Counted from the stretch's first letter, positions 42,500 to 52,474 are shown. The stretch is 64,000 nucleotides of DNA from Aquila chrysaetos chrysaetos (GCF_900496995.4 NC_044005.1:20031363-20095362); one strand, 5' to 3'. A program made the numbers and translations. The notes: generated from the sequence alone by a model not told the origin.

Positions 42500-42665
42500 A
42501 TAATCCTTTCACTTTCCTCGGAACTAGCAAGGTTGCAGCTGGAGTAATATATTAATTCTGGACAACGTACTGGGGCATGAAAGAAGACGTGGACCATTTG
42601 GAAAGGGCTGAGAAGAGAGCAAAAATATTGATATGAGATGTGTAAAACAAAATCTATTGTTAGGA
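42500..42665 (+). mobile_element. Short decayed CR1 fragment
   Basis: Plus-strand sequence such as GCAGCTGGAGTAATATATTA near 42535, AAGACGTGGACCATTTGGAA near 42584, and AGAAGAGAGCAAAAATATTG near 42610 follows the order of the CR1 'LEY', 'KDVD..LER' and 'QKRATKM' blocks. It is strongly decayed. The region after 42665 may belong to it but cannot be aligned by eye. Confidence 0.55.
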
Positions 42666-43679
42666 CCCCAATACGGTTGACAAAAATAAGCATGTGGTTG
42701 CAGAGCCTGCAGGAGAATGCTTTAAATTACCAGTTCAGCAGAACATCTAAGCATAGTTCTTGGGTCTTACAGACTTACGGTGTAAGGACACAAACCACTC
42801 AAATCTTGATGCCCTGAGGAAATATAAAACTGTCCCGATGACATCTTTCACAACAAAATTAACTCCAGACCTAAGAAACTCAGTGCTAGGGAGAGGTTGA
42901 GCAGAACCACTGGGAAATGTCAGGTATTCTGCAAACTGCAGGACAGCACAAACTCTCACACGTCCCACGTAAAGCAAGGCATCTATCTCAAAACTCCTCT
43001 TCAGGGAACAAGTGTTAATGGAGATTTACTGAAGATTTGCTGTTGGTAGTTGAACAATCATTCCTCAGCGTGCGTTTCACATGTGGAGGGAGACTGATGT
43101 GAATTGGAGATACCATGACTAAGATTCAGTGACCCCATTTATCACAATGGTAAATGCGCACAAGATTGCCTGTCTTTAACTAAAGCGAGCTCAGTTTCTC
43201 CGGGGCTTTTAGCTGTCCGCAGCTGCCTGAATGAAGCCTTTCTGTTGACGCCCATGGGGTCCCAGGGGTGCTTATGTCAGTTCCTGGTGCTGTCCCTGTT
43301 CATCTTAATGTACTCTCGTCAGCCCCCTCGGAATTTCTATTCAATATCACCTTCCCCGAAGGCTCCTTCAACCTGAATAAACTTGGGCTTATTCACAAAC
43401 GAAATAAGCAGCGCCCACTGACTTGCTGGTTCTGCCTCCGAAAGCCAGAAGAGCAAAAAGCCGAGCGGTTTGAAAGCCAGTCTTTCCAATTTGTACACTT
43501 CGGAGCTGGGCACTACAAAATCTGTTTTATGGTTCTTGCTAAGACCAGGCTAGATCCTCAGAAAGGTCCCTTCTGGGCTTGCAGCCTACGAAGCCACCTA
43601 CCTCCAGATCTAAGACTTGCTACAAAAAGATTTCCCAGAATGTAAAGACATACAGCGTTCGTTTAAAGCTTTCGGCTTT
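42666..43679. other. Intronic DNA approaching the CpG island
   Basis: GC content rises toward 43.7 kb. No exon was recognised. The 125-codon plus-strand frame at 43268-43645 has no family resemblance. Confidence 0.4.
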
Positions 43680-44052
43680 GGGTGCGACTGTTCCCTCACA
43701 ACGTCTGCCACCGCATGCCGAGGCCAGGTTCCCCCGCGCAGGCAAGCGGAACTCGCGGGGAAAACTGTGGCGGCCGGTGCCCTGCCCGCCCCGAGCACGG
43801 CGCCCGCGGAGCGAGCGGCCGGCCGGGCTGCCGGCGCTCGGGCTTCCAAAGGCTTCTGGGGCGCTGCAGGGGAGAGCGCGCTCCGCAGGCGTGGCGCCTC
43901 CCGCGGCAGTGCCTCTTTGACAGCAGGAGGGAGGAAAAAGAGCAGCGAGGAGACGGGACCGTGCCCGGCACCGGCACGAAGCCCGCGCCGAGCCCGCGGA
44001 GCCGGGCGAGCAGAGAGGGGGCTGCGCACCTCCGGCCGCCCCCGCCCTCGCC

Positions 44053-44073
44053 CCGCCGCCGCCGCCGCCGCCG
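44053..44073. repeat. (CCG)7 triplet repeat in first intron, just after exon 1
   Basis: Seven perfect CCG units, about 55 bases into KCNK13 intron 1 on the minus strand, where they read CGG. Further CCG units follow at 44095-44106. Confidence 0.9.
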
Positions 44074-44121
44074 CCCCGTCCCCCGCCCGTCCCTCCGCCG
44101 CCGCCGCTGGCGGGTCCCGCC

Positions 44122-44129
44122 GCTCACCG
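44122..44129 (-). other. KCNK13: Splice donor of KCNK13 exon 1
   Basis: The minus strand reads ATCG then GTGAGCGG, a strong GTGAG donor. It cuts after the first base of the glycine codon of the filter TIG. The exon therefore ends in phase 1. Confidence 0.85.
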
Positions 44130-44464
44130 ATAGTGGAAACGACGGTGCCCACGAAGTAGAAAGCGCCGGTGAAATCCCACCGGGGCCGGATGTCATCGAC
44201 GCGGATGCCGGCCACGCTGGCCTCCTCGTACTCCCGGAGGAAGTGCCGGAGCTCGGCGCGGCTGAGGTTGTGGCGCCGGGTGAAGTTCTCCAGCCGCTCC
44301 TCCCAGCGCTCCTTGGCCTCCCGCTCCGTGGGCAGCTCGATGGCCGAGAAGACGGCGGCTCCGCACAGCATGTACAGCACGATCAGCACCGCCAGCAGGA
44401 GGAACCGCGCGTTGTCCGCGTTCAGGCGACCCGCGCTGGAGCAGCAGCCGCCGCGACACGCCAT
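44128..44464 (-). CDS. KCNK13: KCNK13 (THIK-1) exon 1, N-terminal 112 residues
   Basis: KCNK13 is a two-pore-domain potassium channel of the THIK type. It forms dimers in the plasma membrane and passes background K+ current. This exon encodes residues 1-112 plus one base of codon 113. Residues 21-43 form the first membrane helix (FLLLAVLIVLYMLCGAAVFS). Residues 45-92 are the extracellular cap, with N-glycosylation sites NFT (60-62) and NLS (66-68). Residues 93-113 give RPRWDFTGAFYFVGTVVSTI, the first pore helix and the start of the filter TIG. The match to human KCNK13 recalled from memory (NARFLLLA, RWEERL, HNLSR, AGIRVD) is much closer than to its paralog KCNK12. The ATG at 44464 is chosen because it lies in a good Kozak context (A at -3, G at +4) and fits the family N-terminus. 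The open frame extends to a GTG at 44500 that is not a likely start. Oddities are a cysteine-rich start (C3, C7, C8) and a cut inside the filter. Exon 2 is outside the window. Confidence 0.93.
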
Positions 44465-45000
44465 CCTCCGCCCCGCGGGACCGGGCTGCCGCGCCGCCAC
44501 GCTACGTCGGGGCCCTCCCGCCGCCGCCGCCGCCGCCGCCGGGCATCCCGGCGCCGCCCGCCGGGCGTGCGCGGGGCCGCGGCCGCAGAGCTCAGGGCGC
44601 CGCGGAGCCCGGCGGCGAGCGGCTCTCCTCCCGGGAGCCGGCCGGCACCTCCGCCCCGGGGACAGGGCGCTGCCCCGCCGCGCCCGGCACGGCCCCGCGG
44701 CGGACGGGCTCCGGGCTGCGGCGCATCCCGCGGGCGAGGGACCCGCCCGGCCCGGCTCGGCTCGGCCCGCAGGGGCCCCTCAGCCCCGCCGCGCCCCGGC
44801 CCCGCGCCGGGCTCCCGTCCCCGCCGGTTTCATATCCCCTTCTTTCCCCCGCCCCGAGCACGTCGGAGCGGGGCGCGGGGACAGGCACCGCCAGGCGCCT
44901 CCTGCCCGCCGGGGGCGGGGGGCGAGGCGGGACCGGCGGCAGCTCGCCCCGCCGCCCTCCCCCGCCGCTCGGTGGGACGCGGCTGCCCCCGACCCCGGGC
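44465..45000 (-). promoter_or_regulatory. KCNK13: KCNK13 5'UTR and proximal promoter
   Basis: Very GC-rich sequence directly upstream of the start codon, inside the CpG island. It includes the (CCG)8 run, many GC boxes and G-tracts, and no TATA box. This suggests a dispersed CpG-island promoter. The border between UTR and promoter cannot be fixed without transcript data. Confidence 0.6.
44518..44541. repeat. (CCG)8 triplet repeat in KCNK13 5'UTR
   Basis: Eight perfect CCG units, 54-77 bases upstream of the start codon. On the transcribed strand it reads CGG. It may be length-variable. Confidence 0.9.
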
Positions 45001-45030
45001 CGCCGGCGCCACGGCCACCGGGGAGCCGCG

Positions 45031-45054
45031 GGCCGGGCCGGGCCCGGCCCGGCC
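45031..45054. repeat. Perfect 24-bp GC palindrome upstream of KCNK13
   Basis: The sequence from 45031 to 45054 equals its own reverse complement and is built of GGCCGGGCCGGG and its mirror half. It lies about 570 bases upstream of the KCNK13 start codon, inside the CpG island. Confidence 0.9.
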
Positions 45055-45839
45055 CCTGAGGGAAGCTCCCCTCAGCAGAGGCGGGGCCGCCGCCCCCGAG
45101 GGTCGCCCCGCTGCCCCGGGCAGGGCTAGGGCGGGCCGGGCCGGGCCGGCACCTGGCAGGTCGGGCCGCCGGAGGGCGGCTGCCCCCGGCCTCCAGCCCT
45201 CAGAGGGGCGGGGGGCCGCCCCCCCCCGGCGCCCGCGGCCTTCCCGCCCGCGGGGGGGGGCCGCCGTCCGCCCCGTCCTCTGCCCAGCCCCGGGCCGGGG
45301 GGCGGAGGAGCGCCGTGCCGCCCAGCGTAACGGGGCCTCTTGCGGAGACCGGGCGGAAAAATCTGCAGCTGATGATATATATGCCCCTGCTATCAAAGCA
45401 AGATAAATTACTCCCTTTTGCCAAAAGAGGGCACCTCTTTCTCTACGGGCCCGGTTACTGATTGCCTTCTCGACCAGTTCTCACATCTCCGTCTTCCAAT
45501 ACTGGGCAGTCGAGGGGAAACTGTGTGTGGAATACGGAGGCAGCTCTCCAGCTGCCGTGTGGTTTAAAAATGCATTATTTTCAGGGTCAAAGAGCTCTCG
45601 ATCCAAACCTTCTGGAAAAATCATTGTTACTATAAAAAGAAAAACCTAAACTCAGCAATATCTGGCAATTGCTACAGTGCTGAATTCTACTTTAAAATAA
45701 TTGGGGGCTAGAATTCAACTCTGTAAAACATGCTAGTATATAAACGCTCTTTCTTTCAGTGAAAGAAAACCTACATATATTTTATTTTAGAAAGCAGGTT
45801 AATAAGGTATTACTACAACATCTCAAGTCGTTGTGATAG

Positions 45840-46769
45840 TTGTAGGGATTGAGCGCACCCTCAGTAAGTTTGCAGACAACATCAAGCTGGGAGGGAGGGT
45901 TGATCTGCTCGAGGGTAGGAAGGCTCTACAGAGGGATCTGGGCAGGCTGGATTGATGGGCCGAGGCCGACTGTATGAGATTCAACAAGGCCAAGTGCCGG
46001 GTCCTGCACTTGGGTCACAACAACCCCACGCAGCGCTACAGGCTTGGGGAAGAGTGGCTGGAAAGCTGCCCGGTGGAAAAAGACCTGGGGGTTTTGGTCG
46101 ACAACTGGCTGAATATGAGCCAGCAGTGTGCCCAGGTGGCCAAGGCAGCCAACGGCATCCTGGCCCGTATCAGAAATAGTGTGGCCAGCAGGAGCAGGGA
46201 AGTGATGGTCCCGCTGTACTCGGCACTGGTGAGGCCGCACCTGGAGTACTGTGTTCAGTTTTGGGCCCCTCACTGCAGGAAAGACATTGAGGTGCTGGAG
46301 CGTGTCCAGAGAAGGGCAACCAAGCTGGTGAGGGGCCTGGAGCACAAGTCTGATGAGGAGCGGCTGAGGGAACTGGGGTTGTTTAGCCTGGAGAAAAGGA
46401 GGCCGAGGGGAGACCTTATCGCTCTCTACAACTGCCTGAAAGGAGGTTGTAGTGAGGGGGGGTGCTGGTCTGTTGTCCCAAGTAAGAAGTGATAGGATGA
46501 GAGGAAATGGCCTCAAGTTGAGCCAGGGGAGGTTTAGGTTGGATATTAGGGAAAATTTCTTCACTGAGGAAGGGTTGTCAAGCATTGGAACAGGCTGCCC
46601 AGGGAAGTGGCTGAGTCACCATCCCTGGAGGAATTTAAAAGACATGTAGAAGTGGTGCTTAGGGACATGGTTTAGTGGTGGACTTGTCACAGTCCTAACA
46701 CAGGTTAACAGTTGGACTCCATGATCTTAAAGGTCGTGTCCAACCTAAACGAGTATATGATTCTATGAT
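45840..46769 (+). mobile_element. 5'-truncated CR1 LINE with intact 3' tail
   Basis: The copy begins within the reverse transcriptase at 'GIE.TLSKFAD'. It continues through a long clean frame at 45974-46492 with the CR1 blocks [40 protein letters not shown] and [14 protein letters not shown]. The catalytic FADD box is altered to FADN (about 45880-45891). An in-frame TGA lies at 45953-45955. The frame is lost near 46478, where the usual 'FSQ' part reads GTTGTCCCAAGTAAG. The 3'UTR follows and ends with TATGATTCTATGATC at about 46752-46766, the typical CR1 tail. It lies in the TDP1-KCNK13 intergenic region and is better preserved than the intronic copies. Confidence 0.93.
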
Positions 46770-49087
46770 CTACTTTTTTTTTTCATTTTCTATTAATTAT
46801 GTTGCAGTTAAAATGCAATGGGAATGAACACTAAAGTCTTAGTAATTAGAAATCTCCCTTAATGGTGGCTAATTATACATTCAAAGAGTCATTGATGGTC
46901 TCACAGCCAGAGGTGGATTTGGTATTGGTCTGAGCCCTGGGGGTGGACTGCGGCAGTTCTCTGCTGGTGTTGGAGAGACGATCACCAAGTGTGTGGCAAC
47001 AAATCTGCTTGGGCCGCAGGCACAGAGAGAAGCCAAGTCCTTTTCCCACATCGCACAGTAAACCAACATCCGAGGATGAATGGGACTCGTGCTTCCTCTT
47101 TGTTTTTTCGTATTTGTTGTTATTCATAGGTGATGCATAACACATCATGTTACAGGATTTTATTCCCTCCTCCTTAGTCTTCAGCATAGACTGACATATG
47201 GCAATTAAAATTAGCAGCAATGCTGGAAGACATTAAACAGCCAAAAAAAGAGGAAGACGAGATGCCAGTTAAACTAATCAGACTCTGTGCCAACTGCTAA
47301 AGGTAACAGCATGCTTCCATAAAAAATGCTGGTGTATCTTTAAAATTATTGATAGTTCCTATTAGAGGGACAGCCCCCCCCCCATATTTCCCTGCTTTGC
47401 CAGTCTTTGCCAGCCAGAGGGAAGATGGATCTAAATCAGTGCTCTCCCAGCCAGCAGAGACAGCAGAACTGCCTGAGCACCCTCAGTCGGCACTGAAGTC
47501 TCCATCCACTGAAGTTGTTCTTGGGTGGCTTGGATTAGCACAGTGGGAACAGGAGCTTTTAACTGCTTGCAACCATGACATCAATGTGATTGCCCAAAGG
47601 AATGCGAAGAACAATCACATTATCCAAACAATTATCCAAGGAAAATTATTCAAGGATATTGAGTTGAGGATATTATTTTGTTAGTCAGGAATAGTTATTT
47701 TTGTGTTCGTCTTGGGTGTAGAGAGAGCATTACATTAATGCAGGTAAGAATATCTGGCACAGTTTTGAAAGTATACTACTGTTGCTGGGCATCAAAAATT
47801 GCAAGTTCCCTTAATTTTTCAAATCTGATCTTCACCAAACTAAAATGCTATAAAGGACGTGCAGTGATTTAATCTCTTGAGAAAGTGGCTTTTTAAGGAC
47901 ATGCTCACTATTAAGGTATAGAGCAAGTGTGAGTTGATATTGGCTGGAATCCTGAAGTAGAAAATGAGAAGGCGGCTGACAAATATCACAGGTGTGGCAC
48001 CTTTTGTTGTTTTAAGCTCCTTTTCTGCCTTTACTTCCCCTGTTTTAATTAAGGTACTTATTCTAAAGAATACTTTCTTGTAAAAAAGGTCACTATTCCC
48101 TCTGCTCTTGGGTAGATAGCTAGAAAAACTTGAGTGTATGGAGAGCAAAAATAGTGTAATGATGCAGTCACCCATTCAGAGCATTCAAGCAAGGTTGAAT
48201 AAAGAAATGCAATGTATTCACTAGCTTAAGGAAAAAAAGTTATCTTTTAGTTTTGAGTGAAAAAAAAAATGGTTAAACATCTTGCTCACATTTAAATTAA
48301 CCCCAAATTGAAGTTAACATCTTGTGAGCCTGAACACTGAATTGCCATTAACCTCAGTACAGTCACTTGTGGCATCATTATCAGGAAACCTGCTACGTTT
48401 GCTTTACCCCTCAACACCACAAGCACGCAGCTCCCTAGTGTCTGTGTGTGCAGATATTTAGTGACAAAAAGATTGGTGGTGGTAAGGCTTAGCACGATTG
48501 TAAATAATAGAAAAAAATCTATGTATTTACTAGTTCTGTTGATAATTTTAAATGATAAACTTGTAATTAAGAAAGCTACAGTCACGGAGTACCCTAGTAA
48601 CGATTACCAACAAGTGTCTGGTCAGAACAGAGCTATTATTAATGCATCAGCAAATTACTTGGAAGACTCACGCAGAGATTCAGTTACTCTCTCTCATTGA
48701 CAGTGTCAGTACTTTTTAATTAACTATCTCCTTTGGAAATGATAAGCTGGTACAGGTACACTTAACTAAAATGCACTGCTTATCTTTGGAGAAGCTATGG
48801 GAGAGCTGCAATTTACTCCTGAGAAAATTTTATACATAATGAAACATCTTGCTAGAGGAGCAAAGAAACCAGCCTTCTATTACCTTTGACATTGAACAAA
48901 ACCTCTTCTGGAACTTAATAACCTTGATGTTAACAAACTAACTTAAAAAAAAAAATTCCAAAACTTCATGGATATGTGATGCTTGGGGCATCTAGAGTAG
49001 GCTAAACTTTTCAACATCCCTGTTACTTTGCTAAGAGTTTCAAAGAGATTGCATCTCTGGGGGAGTCCTACTGAATGTGAAGTAAGG
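46770..49087. other. Intergenic DNA, no gene recognised
   Basis: AT-rich intergenic sequence between KCNK13 and TDP1. Open frames of 60-115 codons are present on both strands, but none is recognisable. A C-run lies at 47374-47382. Confidence 0.45.
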
Positions 49088-49107
49088 AATCACAGAATCA
49101 TAGAATC
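49088..49107 (-). mobile_element. Detached 3'-tail piece of the minus-strand CR1
   Basis: AATCACAGAATCATAGAATC here is the reverse complement of a CR1 3' tail, yet the CR1 that follows is on the plus strand. The 12-mer AATCATAGAATC (49096-49107) recurs at 50947-50958, at the tail of the minus-strand CR1. The piece is read as the part of that tail that was cut off when the plus-strand CR1 inserted. Confidence 0.7.
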
Positions 49108-50946
49108 TGGCCACGGATGTCAAGGGCAACAAGAAAGGCTTCTTTAGGTACATCCATGATAAAAGGAAGACTAAGGAAAATGTGGGCCCTTTCTGGAAGG
49201 GAATGGGAGAACTGGTTACCCGGAACATGGAGAAGGGTGAGGTACTCAATGACTTTTTGCCTCAGTCTTCACTGGCAAGTGCTCCAGCTACACCACTCAA
49301 GTCGCAGAAGGCAAAGACAGGGACTGGGAGAATGAAGAACCACCCACGGTAGGAGAAGATGAGGTTCAAGACCATCTAAGGAACCTGAAGGCGCACAAGT
49401 CCGTGGGACCTGATAAGATGCATCTGCGGGTCTTGAGGGAATTGGCAGATGAAGTGGCTAAGCCGCTATCCATCATATTTGAGAAGTTGTGGCTGTCCAG
49501 GGAAGTTCCCACTGACTGGAAAAGGGGAAACATAACCACCATTTTTAAAAAGGGAAAAAAGGAAGACCTGGGGAATTACGGGCCAGTCAGTCTCACCTCT
49601 GTGCCCAGCAAGATCATGGAGTGGATCCTCCTGGAAACTATGCTAAGGCACATGGAACATAAGGAGGTGATTGGTGACAGCCAACACGGCTTCACTAAGG
49701 GCAAATCGTGCCTGACAAATTTGGTGGCCTTTTACGACAGGTTTACAGTGTTGGTGGATTAGGGAAGAGCATCGGATATCATCTACCTGGACTTGTGCAA
49801 AGCATTTGACACTGTCCTGCACAACATCCTTGTCTCTACATTGGAGAGACATGGATTTGATGGATTGACCACGCAGTGGAAAAGGAATTGGCTGAACTGT
49901 TGCATTCAAAGGGTTGCTGTCAATGGCTCAATGTCTGAGTGGAGACCAGTGATGAGTGGCATTCCTTGGGGGTTGGTGTTGGGACCGGCGCTGTTTAACA
50001 TCTTTGTTAGGGACATGGATAGTGGGATTGAGTGCACCCTCAGCACATTTGCCAACAACACCAAGCTGTGTGGTGTGGTTGACATGCTGGAGGGAAGGGA
50101 TGCCGACCAGAGGGACCTTGACAGGCTTGAGAGGTGGGCCTGTGCGAACCTCATGAAGTTCAACAAGACCAAATGCAAGGTCCTGCACATGGGTCGGGGC
50201 AATCCCAAGCGCAAATACAGGCTGGACAGAGAATGGATTGAGAGCAGCCCTGCAGAGAAGGACTTGGGGGTACTGGTGGATGAAAAGCTGGACATGAGCC
50301 GGCAATGTGCCCTCGCAGCCCAGAAAGCCAACTGTATCCTGGGCTGCATCAAAAGAAGTGTGACCAGCAGGTCAAGGAAAGTGATTCTCCCCCTCTACTC
50401 CACTCTTGTGAGACCCCACCTGCAGTACTGTGTCCAGCTGTAGGGCCCGAACACAAGAAGGACATGGACCTGTTGGAGCGAGTCCAGAGGAGGGCCGCAA
50501 AAATGATCAGAGGGATGGAGCACCTCTGCTATGAAGGCAGGTTGAGAGAGTTGGGGTTGTTCAGCCTGGCAAAGAGAAGAGAAGGCTCTGGGGAGACCTT
50601 ATAGCAGCCTTCCAGTACCTAAAGGGGCCCTACAAGAAAGCCAGAGAGGGACTTTTTACAAGGGTGTGTAGTGATGGGACAAGGGGTAATGGCTTTAAAC
50701 TGCAAGAGAGTAGATTTAGATTACACATAAGGAAGAAGTCCTTCACTGTGAGGGTGGTGAGGCACTGGAACAGGTTGCCCAGAGAGGCTGTGGATGCCCC
50801 ATCCCTAGCAGTGTTCAAGGCCAGGTTGGATGGGGCTCTGAGCAACCTGGTCTAGTGGAAGGTGTCCCTGCCCATGGCAGGGGGGTTGGAACTAGACAAT
50901 CTTTAAGGTCCCTTTCAACCCAAACCATTCTATGATACCATTCTAT
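49107..50946 (+). mobile_element. CR1 LINE, about 1.8 kb, inserted into another CR1
   Basis: This is the longest CR1 copy here. It starts 5'-truncated in ORF2 at [19 protein letters not shown]. After a frame change it runs at 49403-50443 through [111 protein letters not shown] and [11 protein letters not shown]. Breaks include an in-frame TAG at 49760-49762, a Trp-to-TAG change at 50441-50443 followed by a frameshift, and further shifts near 50600. The catalytic FADD box reads FANN (50048-50059), so both catalytic aspartates are lost. The 3' end carries ATTCTATGATACCATTCTAT. It is a dead copy and its open frames are not host genes. Confidence 0.93.
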
Positions 50947-51362
50947 AATCATAGAATCATTTAGGTTGGAAAAGACCTTTAAGATCATCAAGTCCAACCG
51001 TTAACCTAGCACTGCCAAGTCTACCACTAAACCATGTGCCTAAGCACCACACTTACATGTCTTTTGAACACCTCCAGGGATGGTGACTCAGCCACTTCCC
51101 TGGGCAGCCTGTTCCAATACCTGACAACCCTTCCAGTAAAGAAATTTTTCCCAATATCCAATCTAAACCTCCCCTGCTGCAACTTGAGGCCATTTCCTCT
51201 CGTCCTATCACCAGCCACCTGACAGAAGAGACCAGCACCCACCTCACTACAACCTCCTTTCAGGTAGTTGTAGAGAGCGATAAGGTCTCCCCTCAGACTC
51301 CTTTTCACCAGGCTGAACAACCCCAGTTCCCTCAGCTGCTCTGCATAAGACTTGTGCTCTAG
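50947..51362 (-). mobile_element. 5'-truncated CR1 LINE, minus strand, tail to tail with its neighbour
   Basis: Read on the minus strand, it starts near 51362 with the [20 protein letters not shown] block. It continues with [36 protein letters not shown] and [19 protein letters not shown], then the 3'UTR, where the plus strand shows the start of the element as ATCATTTAGGTTGGAAAAGA. The open frame at 51027-51482 runs on past the element's 5' edge into flanking DNA, so it is not a gene. The tail directly abuts the tail of the plus-strand CR1. Confidence 0.9.
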
Positions 51363-52474
51363 AAAGAGATTTTCAGGAATGAGGAATGTGAAAACTTTTT
51401 CCATCTGTTTCACATTAGTTACTAAAGTGTGGCTGATAAAGTTAATTGTATTCCAGTCTTCTTGGGGAAGACAATATTTCACTTATACTTAGAGAATACC
51501 CTATAGGGGTATTTTTCTTTGAAGATATTTGCAAATTAAATTTTATAATTGAGAAAGTGAGGCAGAGATAGACAGGGCTTAAAAGTTCCTACAAGGAACT
51601 CCTCAAGAGCTGTCCTCAAGATCAACTTCCACTTTTGGAAGCCACTTTACATTTGCATGCTGTTTATCTTCCAGCATTTCAACAGGTAAGAAAAACACAG
51701 CTGGGTTGATAGCTTAGTTTTCCAAACTGCATAACAAACAACCAGAATTCAGAGCAAAGTTTTTTGTTTGTTCATGCTTATTGGTACTACCACTGTGTAT
51801 GGTAGTGATTTGCATGTTAAGGGAGAATTGGAGACACTCGTATCAACTTGTGTAAAGTCAGAACAGAGTCAGAAAAAGAGTTAGTAAAAGAATCCAGCAG
51901 CCCCCTCGCATTCCTCCATCCTAAGCAATGGAAAAATACTTTCAACTAAAGGATGAACATTTTACTCTGATTAATACAATGAGGTCACAATACCTTGAAA
52001 GCACTGCAGCAACATTTAGAAAGCAGTAACTGGGAATTAGTTTGAGTAGAGATAAAATTTTGATAAATGGAGAAGCAGAAAAGCTAGTATATTACAAAAA
52101 GAAAAAAAGCCAAGGATACAAAGACTGTAGATTAACATAGGAACTTACTTCTCTGAACTTACACAGCTCCTTTCAGCCTCCAGTACTTTTTGCTATGTTT
52201 CTTTCTTTTGCCCTTCAGGATGGCAGTTACAGTTGCTCAGATCAAAAGAAACTCAGTTAAGAGAGGGAATGGTGTGACTACTGTCAGTGTTCAGCTAAAA
52301 TTGTGACATCCTGGGTCACAGTGATTAGTTCCACAGCTGTAAAATGTCAGCAACTTTATTGATGCCAGTAGAACTATCTGTGGGATTAGGTAGCATCTAG
52401 CATTATAAAGAACATTACATCTCCATTCTAGCTTTTCAAATACACACATTGGGTAGCCAGCATATGTCACAGTG

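Larger units (their letters stand above)
1..44127 (-). other. KCNK13: KCNK13 intron 1 (5' part, open at window start)
   Basis: This stretch follows the splice donor of KCNK13 exon 1 on the minus strand. Exon 2 of this family is one large exon that should begin by completing the selectivity filter (FGMTTPATVGG-like). I found no such reading frame in 1-44127, so the intron is inferred to be longer than 44 kb and to continue past the window start. A very large first intron is also known for human KCNK13. The contents are AT-rich unique DNA with old CR1 pieces, one solo LTR, microsatellites and one unexplained coding-like block, each listed separately. Confidence 0.75.
43680..45380. promoter_or_regulatory. 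KCNK13: CpG island covering KCNK13 promoter and exon 1
   Basis: About 1.7 kb with very high GC and frequent CpG, in contrast to the AT-rich flanks. It covers the start of intron 1, exon 1, the 5'UTR and the upstream promoter of KCNK13. GC-box-like GGGCGG/CCGCCC sequences are frequent, as are G-tract runs such as GGGGGCGGGGGGCGAGGCGGG-type sequence at 44911-44931. No TATA box was seen close to the start codon; a TATATAT at about 45374 lies some 900 bases upstream and is probably not used. The transcription start cannot be placed from sequence alone. The long open frames on both strands here come from GC-rich composition. Confidence 0.85.

Noticed and set aside
43610..44127. Extension of the KCNK13 frame past exon 1 into a 296-codon frame
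   Set aside because: The sequence after TIG is low-complexity and unlike any K2P channel, and a strong GTGAGC donor lies exactly at the conserved exon end.
44128..44464. Assignment of exon 1 to the paralog KCNK12 (THIK-2)
   Set aside because: RWEERL, HNLSR, YEEA and AGIRVD in the cap follow KCNK13 rather than KCNK12, which as recalled differs at most of these sites.
43682..45406. 574-codon plus-strand open frame across the CpG island
   Set aside because: It is antisense to KCNK13 exon 1, made almost only of Arg, Pro, Ala and Gly, and owes its length to very high GC with few stops. No domain is recognisable.
51027..51482. 151-codon minus-strand open frame
   Set aside because: Most of it is the C-terminal part of CR1 ORF2. 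The N-terminal part is unrelated flanking DNA.
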